Below are positions 31,358 to 36,545 of a DNA stretch of 36,545 nucleotides, one piece after another. Source of the stretch: Clostridiales bacterium (GTDB lineage Bacteria > Bacillota > Clostridia > Oscillospirales > Oscillospiraceae); NCBI GenBank assembly GCA_012523085.1, contig JAAYJC010000085.1, forward strand, positions 1 through 36,545. The letters run 5' to 3'. The notes under the pieces were generated by a model. It ran no database searches. It saw nothing but the letters and a program-made list of their open reading frames with translations, and had not been told where the DNA came from. Every line of letters starts with the position of its first letter. Positions within the stretch are counted from its first letter, which is position 1. The position numbers were made by a program, and so were the translations under genes.

Positions 31358-32383
31358 TCAGCTTTCTTTCTTCAGTAATGCCCGGATCAGACCGGCTCTT
31401 TTTATGTCCCGGGCCGGCTCGCTCAGGGGCTTGCCTTCTGTGCTGCAGATGCTGTTGGATTGGATATCAGGGATCAATTTGTTCAGTTCCGATAGCGGTA
31501 TGTTTTTCAGTAGATCCATAGCAACCCCGGTACGCAGATCGGAGAGCAGGTTCATCGCTTCCTCTCCTGTGATGCGTCTGCAGTGGGAGAGGATCCCATA
31601 TGCACGCCATATTCTGTCCTCTAGGTATACGGGGTTTTTTTCACTTATGATTTTTCTTAATGTACGTTCTCGCTCGATTGTGTTTCTGACGACTTCATCC
31701 AGCCTGTCAACGGTTTCGGATTCCGATAAGCCAAGTGTCATCTGATTGGAAACCTGATACAGTGATCCGGCAGCCTTTGAACCTTCTCCATAAAGACCCC
31801 TGACCGCGAAACCCAGCTTTCCGAGGTTTGAAACCAGTGCGCGGATATCGCCCGTCTCGGTATGCGCCGGTAGATGAAGCATGACGCTGGCACGTAACCC
31901 GGTTCCGAGGTTCGTCGGGCAGTGGGTCAGGTAGCCAAGCTGATCGCTCCAGGCATAATGAAAGCTGCCGTCCAGCAGATCATCGAGCCTGCTTACCGTG
32001 ATCATACAGTCTTTGAGATTTAAACCGCTTATTATGGATTGTATGCGTAAATGGTCTTCTTCGTTGATCATAATGCAAACACTGTTGTTTTCCGATAACA
32101 CAACGCCGCGCTTTCCGCGTTTGATCGCAAGCTCCGGTGAGATCAGGTGGTGTTCAACCATAGAACCGACCGTAATTGGATCCTGATCAGATATATTCAC
32201 GAAGCGGAACGCGGAACCTCCCGCCGTACCGGTCAAAAAAGATGAGATACTGTCCAGCAATTCCTTCTCCTGTTGTTCGGACATCCTCCCCGGAAAAGGG
32301 TATGCTTTGAGGTTTCTTGCCAGCCTGACACGCGTAGAAACGGCGATATCGCCGTATTCACCCATATCTTCATACCAGTTCAT
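31358..32383 (-). CDS. mcsB: Protein arginine kinase McsB
   Basis: A 341-residue phosphagen-kinase relative that phosphorylates arginines, marking proteins for ClpCP and inactivating CtsR. The kinase core shows ISTRVRLARNL-type sequence (VSTRVRLARNLKAYPFPG), GTGLRASVMLHLPA, and YGEGSKAAGSLYQVSNQ. The C-terminal region (about 270-341) fits the phospho-arginine-binding domain. ATG 32383 follows GGGGG; the frame runs open to 32425, but family members begin near NWYEDMG. The operon runs mcsA (48 bp upstream) to clpC (10 bp downstream). Confidence 0.95.
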   Translation of the reverse strand: MNWYEDMGEYGDIAVSTRVRLARNLKAYPFPGRMSEQQEKELLDSISSFLTGTAGGSAFRFVNISDQDPITVGSMVEHHLISPELAIKRGKRGVVLSENNSVCIMINEEDHLRIQSIISGLNLKDCMITVSRLDDLLDGSFHYAWSDQLGYLTHCPTNLGTGLRASVMLHLPAHTETGDIRALVSNLGKLGFAVRGLYGEGSKAAGSLYQVSNQMTLGLSESETVDRLDEVVRNTIERERTLRKIISEKNPVYLEDRIWRAYGILSHCRRITGEEAMNLLSDLRTGVAMDLLKNIPLSELNKLIPDIQSNSICSTEGKPLSEPARDIKRAGLIRALLKKES

Positions 32384-32431
32384 GCTAATCCCCCATTCTG
32401 CCGCAAACGGCGGTATAAAAATCATAATCCA

Positions 32432-32932
32432 TCAGACCGCTTCGCTTCCTTCTAATTCTCTTATCTTGTCGCGCAGAATGACGGCCCTCTCAAAATCCTC
32501 TGTTTTAACTGCCGAATCAAGCTCACGTTTAAGTGATTCAATCTCCCGAAGACGTTTGATTTCCGGTCCGGCTGAGCTTGGCGCCTTACCTTGATGTATG
32601 GCGTTTCCGTGAATTTTCTTTATAAAAGGCGTTAGCATATCACAAAATGTGTCGTAGCACTGAAAACACCCGACCTTGCCCGTACTGAGGATTGAACGCT
32701 CTGTTGCACCGCAGAGCGGGCACTGCCTGGAATCACTTGGGTTACGCCTCGAAGCGCCGAGCAGATCCGTGAAAAATGCGTTAAAGAAATTGACCTGAGG
32801 CAGCTTGAGCGGGCTGCCGCCGCTCAGTTTTGCGGCACATTCCTTGCACAGGTGCAGCTGCCTGACTTCTCCGTTTATGTTTGTTTTATAATGATACTCG
32901 GCCTCGTTGTTGCCGCAGTTTTGACATAACAT
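32432..32932 (-). CDS. mcsA: McsA, zinc-finger activator of McsB
   Basis: A 166-residue protein with four CxxC pairs: C3/C6, C29/C32, C71/C74 and C89/C92, forming two zinc fingers. It ends with a UVR motif (about 139-162, TEDFERAVILRDKIREL), which contacts McsB or ClpC. Family role: activates the McsB kinase and stabilises CtsR. ATG 32932 fits the conserved MLCQNCG start; the open frame extends to 33004 without a convincing ribosome site. It lies 85 bp after ctsR. Confidence 0.94.
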   Translation of the reverse strand: MLCQNCGNNEAEYHYKTNINGEVRQLHLCKECAAKLSGGSPLKLPQVNFFNAFFTDLLGASRRNPSDSRQCPLCGATERSILSTGKVGCFQCYDTFCDMLTPFIKKIHGNAIHQGKAPSSAGPEIKRLREIESLKRELDSAVKTEDFERAVILRDKIRELEGSEAV

Positions 32933-33017
32933 GATGCTACCCCTATCCTTTCTCCGGCACTGAGCCGTTAATCGACTCGCGCTGCGGCGTTTGTTACTAA
33001 GCATAGTTTATGCGCCG

Positions 33018-33470
33018 CTATGCAATAAGATTGATCATAATATGCTTGAAGATGTCGGCCCGGGCGCTGTTTCTCAGCTCGGTGGGAATCGCCTTCAGCG
33101 CGTTATCACCCAATACGGCCATAATCAGCTTTGCGTCACGGCGGTCGATTAAGTCGTTATTGAATGCATTTGAAACGAACGCCGAAGCAGTAGATACGTC
33201 CAGCTCATAGCCCGCAGCGTTGATCATCTGCATGACCAGCTGCTTCTTCGTTCCGGCTACGCGGGATATGCGTATGTAACCGCCGCCTCCGCGTCTGCTC
33301 TCAACAATATACCCATGTTCAGGTGAAAATCTGGTCGATATGACATAATTGATCTGACTTGGCACACATTTAAAACGCTCGGCAAGCTCCGATCGCTGAA
33401 GCTCCGCAATACCGTTTGTCTGATCCAATATATCCTTGATAAAACTGGCGATGATATCGCTCATGCCCAT
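33018..33470 (-). CDS. ctsR: Heat-shock repressor CtsR
   Basis: A 150-residue repressor of clp genes. The N-terminal winged helix (about 1-75) contains LAERFKCVPSQINYVISTRF and the glycine wing ESRRGGGGYIRI, whose arginines contact DNA and sense heat. The C-terminal four-helix domain (about 80-150) mediates dimerisation. GGAG is 9 nt before ATG 33470. First gene of the operon; two CtsR boxes flank the promoter just upstream, so it represses its own operon. Confidence 0.95.
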   Translation of the reverse strand: MGMSDIIASFIKDILDQTNGIAELQRSELAERFKCVPSQINYVISTRFSPEHGYIVESRRGGGGYIRISRVAGTKKQLVMQMINAAGYELDVSTASAFVSNAFNNDLIDRRDAKLIMAVLGDNALKAIPTELRNSARADIFKHIMINLIA

Positions 33471-33557
33471 CGCATATCACTCCATTTCCGGCGGACGAAA
33501 AGACGAAGCTTATTAACCAGTACATGAATATGCTGTTCTTCGATCGCCACAGTATTA

Positions 33558-33629
33558 TTTGACCATCTCTGACTATATGATATAGTTCGCTTCCATTTAT
33601 CGCAAGAACCGATTTGACCAACACTGACC
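33558..33629 (-). promoter_or_regulatory. ctsR operon promoter with two CtsR boxes
   Basis: On the minus strand, GGTCA-N5-GGTCAAA lies at plus 33613-33629, and AGTCA-N5-GGTCAAA at plus 33558-33574. Both match the CtsR direct-repeat operator. Between them are TTGCGA (plus 33600-33605) and TATCAT (plus 33577-33582), 17 bp apart. One box is thus upstream of the -35 and the other covers the transcription start. The rest of the 33471-33833 gap holds the ferredoxin promoter and AT-rich sequence with nothing else I can name. Confidence 0.82.
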
Positions 33630-33771
33630 AATTATCGGTATCAAAATGATAATAGCTTGGAATAACTCCTGTTTTCGTATAATTACTTAATTTTACTTTG
33701 ATTTTCTTTAGCTGTATTATGTCCGTAATTGGGCGGTTGCAAACAAATTGACGGAAAAGCAAATTTATCAT

Positions 33772-33799
33772 TTGATTTTTCATAATTTCATGGTAAAAT
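33772..33799 (+). promoter_or_regulatory. Ferredoxin gene promoter
   Basis: TTGATT (33772-33777) and TAAAAT (33794-33799) are 16 bp apart, giving a start near 33806 and a leader of under 30 nt. Confidence 0.55.
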
Positions 33800-33833
33800 C
33801 CAAGTATCATGTTTTTATGGAGGTACATAGAGA

Positions 33834-34007
33834 ATGGCATATAAAATCATCAAGGATGATTGCGTAAGCTGCGGAGCATGCAAGGACAACTGTCCTGTCG
33901 ATTGTATAACCGAAGCGGACAACGTATACACCATTAATCCTGATGAATGCGTAGATTGCGGAACTTGCGAAGCAAACTGCCCGGCCAGCGCAATCGTTTC
34001 CGAGTAA
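33834..34007 (+). CDS. 2[4Fe-4S] clostridial-type ferredoxin
   Basis: A 57-residue electron carrier, missed by a 60-residue ORF cutoff. It has two complete cluster motifs: C10-x2-C13-x2-C16-x3-C20-P and C39-x2-C42-x2-C45-x3-C49-P. The pseudo-twofold repeat and length (55-57) are those of clostridial ferredoxins, which serve hydrogenase, pyruvate:ferredoxin oxidoreductase and similar enzymes. C24 (PVDC) is an extra cysteine not needed for the clusters. GGAGG lies 10 nt before ATG 33834. It has its own promoter and a U-tract terminator, so it is monocistronic. Confidence 0.96.
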   Translation: MAYKIIKDDCVSCGACKDNCPVDCITEADNVYTINPDECVDCGTCEANCPASAIVSE

Positions 34008-34038
34008 GTGAACAATAATAAAAGACCTGGAACGCTTA

Positions 34039-34067
34039 CCCGGCTTCCGGGCTTTTATTTTTTTTCG
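34039..34067 (+). terminator. Terminator after the ferredoxin gene
   Basis: CCCGG (34039-34043) pairs with CCGGG (34047-34051) over CTT, then CTTTTATTTTTTTT. The stem is short, but the U tract is the best in the window. Confidence 0.75.
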
Positions 34068-34098
34068 TTTTGCATAAATGCCATGGGGGGGTGGTTTA

Positions 34099-34818
34099 GT
34101 GGATAAAATGGACGAATTATGGCCCGGCGGACCGGTATTTGTGCAGGAGACAGGTGTATTCAAGCTCGGTTCCGACTCTGTGTTTTTAGCAGACTTTGTT
34201 AATCTGAGCGGGACAAAAACCGTCTTCGACATTGGCTGTGGAGCGGGGATTTTACCGGTACTTATCGGCACAAGACTGCCTGACGCGCAAATCGATGCGA
34301 TCGATATTTCCAAAGACGCGGCCGCCTTGGCTCAAAAGAATATTGCGCTAAACAGCGTGAATGCAAACATCATGCACGGGGATATCCGAATGTATAAAGA
34401 AACGCTGAAAGCCGGATATTATGATCTGGTCACGGCAAACCCTCCGTATTTTCAGATAAACAGCGGAAAAAGCGCGGAAAATGCAGCAATTGCGATGGCA
34501 AGAGATGAGAGGCTGTGCACGCTGGACGATGTTGTGAGGGCAGCGTCGTATATTCTGAAATGGGGCGGGCGGTTTGCTGTCGTTTACAGGCCGGAACGAC
34601 TCAGCGAGCTGTTTGTTGCCATGTCGGCGGTTAAAATAGAGCCGAAAAGGGTTCGGCTTGTTTTAAATAGACCGGACAGTATTCCATCACTGGTGCTTTG
34701 TGAGGGGAAAAGAGGCGGTAGGCCGGGACTTAATATTATGCCGTCCCTGGTTTTATCAAATGACGACGGATCTGAAAGCAGAGAGATCAGGAAAATCTAC
34801 AGAAGGGAAGGATATTGA
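34099..34818 (+). CDS. TrmN6-like N6-adenine tRNA methyltransferase
   Basis: An AdoMet-dependent methyltransferase of 239 residues. Motif I is VFDIGCGAG (about 42-50), the acidic motif II is AIDIS, and the catalytic NPPY is at 114-117, the signature of amino-methylating enzymes. The closest family is tRNA1(Val) adenine-37 N6-methyltransferase (YfiC/TrmN6). Start choice is uncertain: GTG 34099 has GGGGGG 7 nt upstream, ATG 34108 is also possible, and ATG 34078 lies before the ribosome site. Its stop overlaps the next start (TGATG), coupling it to the RsmI-like gene, a pairing common in Firmicutes. Confidence 0.88.
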   Translation: MDKMDELWPGGPVFVQETGVFKLGSDSVFLADFVNLSGTKTVFDIGCGAGILPVLIGTRLPDAQIDAIDISKDAAALAQKNIALNSVNANIMHGDIRMYKETLKAGYYDLVTANPPYFQINSGKSAENAAIAMARDERLCTLDDVVRAASYILKWGGRFAVVYRPERLSELFVAMSAVKIEPKRVRLVLNRPDSIPSLVLCEGKRGGRPGLNIMPSLVLSNDDGSESREIRKIYRREGY

Positions 34819-35492
34819 TGCCGGGCACGCTTTATCTCGTTTCGACGCCCATTGGTAACGATGGCGATATTACCTTGCGTGCCATAAAAACACTGTCTGA
34901 TGTTGATTTCATCGCTTGTGAGCACATCAAAGCGGCGAATGTTTTGTTAAGGCGGCTTAGTATCGAGAAGCCCATCATCGAATGTTTCGGATCAAACAGG
35001 CTGCAGATCACAAAACAGATCATGACAAGGCTTAATCAGGGAGAAAGCTGCGCGCTTATTTCCGACGCGGGTTCGCCGGCGATTGCCGACCCCGGTGAAT
35101 ATTATGTCAGGGCATGCCTTGCACTTGGAATTCGCGTTGTCAGCGTGCCGGGTCCCTGCGCTGCGATTGCCGCTCTAACCGTATCGGGGCTTCAAACGGG
35201 CAGATTTACATTCGAAGGTTTTCTGTCGAAAGCGAAAAAGAGCCGGTATGAGCACCTTGAGGGACTGAAGAACGAGCGCAGGACCATGATTTTTTATGAG
35301 GTCTCGCGAAAACTGAAAGCAACGATTGCAGATATGTCGGATGCCTTTGGAGATCGAAAGGTAATCATACTGAGAGACCTGACGAAGCCGGGTGAAGATT
35401 GCTTTTCAACAACGCTTTTTAACGCGAAGAGCAAATATGATAAGCCGGCTAAGGGCGAGTATGTACTGGTTGTTGAAGGGTATACAGATTAA
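34818..35492 (+). CDS. Divergent RsmI-like tetrapyrrole-methylase-family protein
   Basis: A 224-residue member of the RsmI family, which normally 2'-O-methylates C1402 of 16S rRNA. The framework is kept: LYLVSTPIGNDGDITLRAI, ALISDAGSPAIADPG and VVSVPGPCAAIAALTVSG. However, the highly conserved EDTR motif reads EHIK (35-38), SPHRL-type sequence reads VSRKL, and the C-terminal helical domain is absent (about 60 residues shorter than usual). A second gene at 35611-36489 carries the canonical version. This copy lies in the usual RsmI position beside TrmN6, overlapping it by one base. It may have changed substrate or lost activity; it is translated in frame without breaks, so it is not an obvious pseudogene. 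Confidence 0.85.
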   Translation: MPGTLYLVSTPIGNDGDITLRAIKTLSDVDFIACEHIKAANVLLRRLSIEKPIIECFGSNRLQITKQIMTRLNQGESCALISDAGSPAIADPGEYYVRACLALGIRVVSVPGPCAAIAALTVSGLQTGRFTFEGFLSKAKKSRYEHLEGLKNERRTMIFYEVSRKLKATIADMSDAFGDRKVIILRDLTKPGEDCFSTTLFNAKSKYDKPAKGEYVLVVEGYTD

Positions 35493-35514
35493 TCAAAAAG
35501 ACACAAATAACAAG

Positions 35515-35555
35515 AGACAAGTCACAACACTTTACAGTGTCAGACTTGTCTTTAT
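35515..35555 (+). terminator. Terminator after the divergent RsmI gene
   Basis: AGACAAGTC (35515-35523) pairs with GACTTGTCT (35543-35551), and an inner ACACT/AGTGT stem extends it. TTTATAT follows. Confidence 0.75.
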
Positions 35556-35570
35556 ATCATAAGAGAAAAG

Positions 35571-35622
35571 AAGAAAAAAGGCTGAATGGGCTTATTATCG
35601 GATATCGATATTATTCCCATTC
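35571..35622 (-). terminator. Terminator of the canonical rsmI gene
   Basis: Read on the minus strand, GAATGGG (plus 35616-35622, inside the last codons) pairs with CCCATTC (plus 35584-35590), followed by AGCC and six T. An inner TATCG/CGATA stem is possible. Confidence 0.6.
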
Positions 35623-36489
35623 GGAACTACCTATTGACTTGAGTAGCTCCTTTAGCCGCAAGGAAGCGGCATAAACCTCATTTTTCGACCGGTTTTTATC
35701 TTTACCACAAATCGACACGGCATCTTTCAGCGTACAGCTTTCCTTGAGCATCGTATCCAGAAGCTTCGCCTCCACCGAGATATCCTCTTCGGTCTTCGTT
35801 TCCATTATCTCGGTACGACGGAGGATCAAGGTATATTCACCCTTTTGCGCGTTTGCATTGTTGCGAAGTTCATTGAGGATTTCAAAGGGCTTTCCTCTGT
35901 AGATGCGCTCAAACAGCTTTGTGAGATCGTTGCAGAGGCATATATCATAAGACGGCATGATTTCTGAAAGCAGCTGCATCGTACTCATGATCCGTTTCGG
36001 CGACTCGTAAAAAACGGTAACGGGTGAGTATTCGGTTTTCACGCGCATGAGGACATCGGCCAGATCCTTTTTCCCTCTCGGCAGAAAGCCGTAAAAGGAA
36101 AAGGATACTGTATTAAAGCCGGATACAGAAAGCGCTGTTATCGCCGCACAAGGCCCGCTTATGCCGATGACAGGAATGCCTTCCTGCACTGCTTTGTCAA
36201 TTAGAACATAACCGGGATCTGAGATGCAGGGTGTACCGGCATCGGTAATCAATGCGATATCTGACCCATCAAGCAGCAGACTGATAAAACGATCGACGGA
36301 TTGGGTTTCGTTGAACTTGTGATATGCGGCCGTTTTGGTATGGATATTATGCATTGCCAAAAGCTGCGCGGAGGTTCTCGTGTCCTCAGCCGCAATCAAA
36401 TCGACACTTCCAAGCACATCTATAGCCCGCAGTGTGATATCGGAAGCGTTGCCTATAGGGGTTGCAACCACATATAATTTACCGGACAT
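35611..36489 (-). CDS. rsmI: 16S rRNA (cytidine1402-2'-O)-methyltransferase RsmI
   Basis: A 292-residue enzyme that 2'-O-methylates C1402 in the ribosomal decoding centre. It has the full family pattern: VVATPIGNASDITLRAI, AAEDTR at 34-38, LITDAGTPCISDPG, SGPCAAITALSVSG and FYESPKRI. The usual RELTK reads NDLTK. The C-terminal helical domain (about 235-292, with KDAVSICGKDKNRSKNEVY) is present. GGGAGG is 6 nt before ATG 36489. It faces the divergent paralogue at 34818 across a shared terminator region. Its upstream neighbour is outside the window; the sequence just upstream is a tandem repeat. Confidence 0.95.
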   Translation of the reverse strand: MSGKLYVVATPIGNASDITLRAIDVLGSVDLIAAEDTRTSAQLLAMHNIHTKTAAYHKFNETQSVDRFISLLLDGSDIALITDAGTPCISDPGYVLIDKAVQEGIPVIGISGPCAAITALSVSGFNTVSFSFYGFLPRGKKDLADVLMRVKTEYSPVTVFYESPKRIMSTMQLLSEIMPSYDICLCNDLTKLFERIYRGKPFEILNELRNNANAQKGEYTLILRRTEIMETKTEEDISVEAKLLDTMLKESCTLKDAVSICGKDKNRSKNEVYAASLRLKELLKSIGSSEWE

Positions 36490-36508
36490 CCTTACCTCCC
36501 TTACAAAC

Positions 36509-36545
36509 GTCTGGACTAGCGACCAGCCGTATGTCTGGACTAGCG
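36509..36545. repeat. 24-bp tandem repeat cut by window edge
   Basis: GTCTGGACTAGCG occurs at 36509-36521 and again at 36533-36545, a period of 24 bp, with CCAGCC between. CTGG and CCAG form a short dyad in the unit. At least 1.5 copies are visible and the array may continue beyond the edge. Confidence 0.6.

Noticed and set aside
36509-36545. CRISPR array at the right edge
   Set aside because: The period is 24 bp with only about 11 bp between matching segments, too short for repeat plus spacer.

Overview
The window reads as a chromosomal segment of a strictly or mostly anaerobic, low-to-mid GC member of the Bacillota, most likely Clostridia. The signs are the ctsR-mcsA-mcsB-clpC heat-shock operon, the rpsF-ssb-rpsR cluster, S-layer-homology (SLH) surface proteins, a clostridial two-cluster ferredoxin, a flavodiiron protein, an ECF-type queuosine-precursor transporter and strong GGAGG ribosome sites. 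No IS element, phage gene, CRISPR array, tRNA or rRNA was seen. I read it as core genome with one metabolic island and several small palindromic elements between genes.

Layout. 1-3966: possible tail of a membrane protein, then an OmpR-type two-component system (regulator and kinase) followed by a membrane-anchored HtrA protease. The regulator and htrA promoters share the same direct-repeat and -10 spacing, so they probably form one envelope-stress regulon. 3967-8460: an SDR oxidoreductase and a large SLH-anchored phosphodiester glycosidase, with tandem palindromes before and after the latter. 8459-13569, minus strand: LysR regulator, BKACE (DUF849) beta-keto acid cleavage enzyme, 3-hydroxyacyl-CoA-dehydrogenase-like enzyme, metal cupin and fused CoA-transferase. 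This resembles the logic of carnitine-type beta-hydroxy acid catabolism (oxidise, cleave with acetyl-CoA, recycle CoA), but the substrate is unknown. It is the most likely place for an undescribed pathway. A formate/nitrite-family channel is divergent from the LysR gene.

14721-19418, minus: mfd followed by a PrsA-like lipoprotein foldase. 19683-20817: queH and queT, a queuosine pair. 20919-22165: rpsF-ssb-rpsR with a strong promoter, a structured leader and a strong terminator hairpin. 22166-23763: a gene-free stretch packed with perfect hairpins, then the flavodiiron protein. 23812-27324, minus: dnaE. 27373-28728: an SLH plus SGNH-hydrolase surface protein ending at a 50-bp near-perfect palindrome. 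28846-33629, minus: clpC, mcsB, mcsA and ctsR, with two CtsR operators flanking the promoter. 33772-36489: a 57-residue ferredoxin, a TrmN6-like methyltransferase overlapping a divergent RsmI paralogue, and a second, canonical RsmI facing it. The window ends inside a 24-bp tandem repeat.

Start codons were chosen by ribosome-binding-site position and family N-termini; several reading frames extend further upstream than the true start. Functional calls rest on motif recognition alone. Promoters, operators and RNA folds were found by eye and are proposals.
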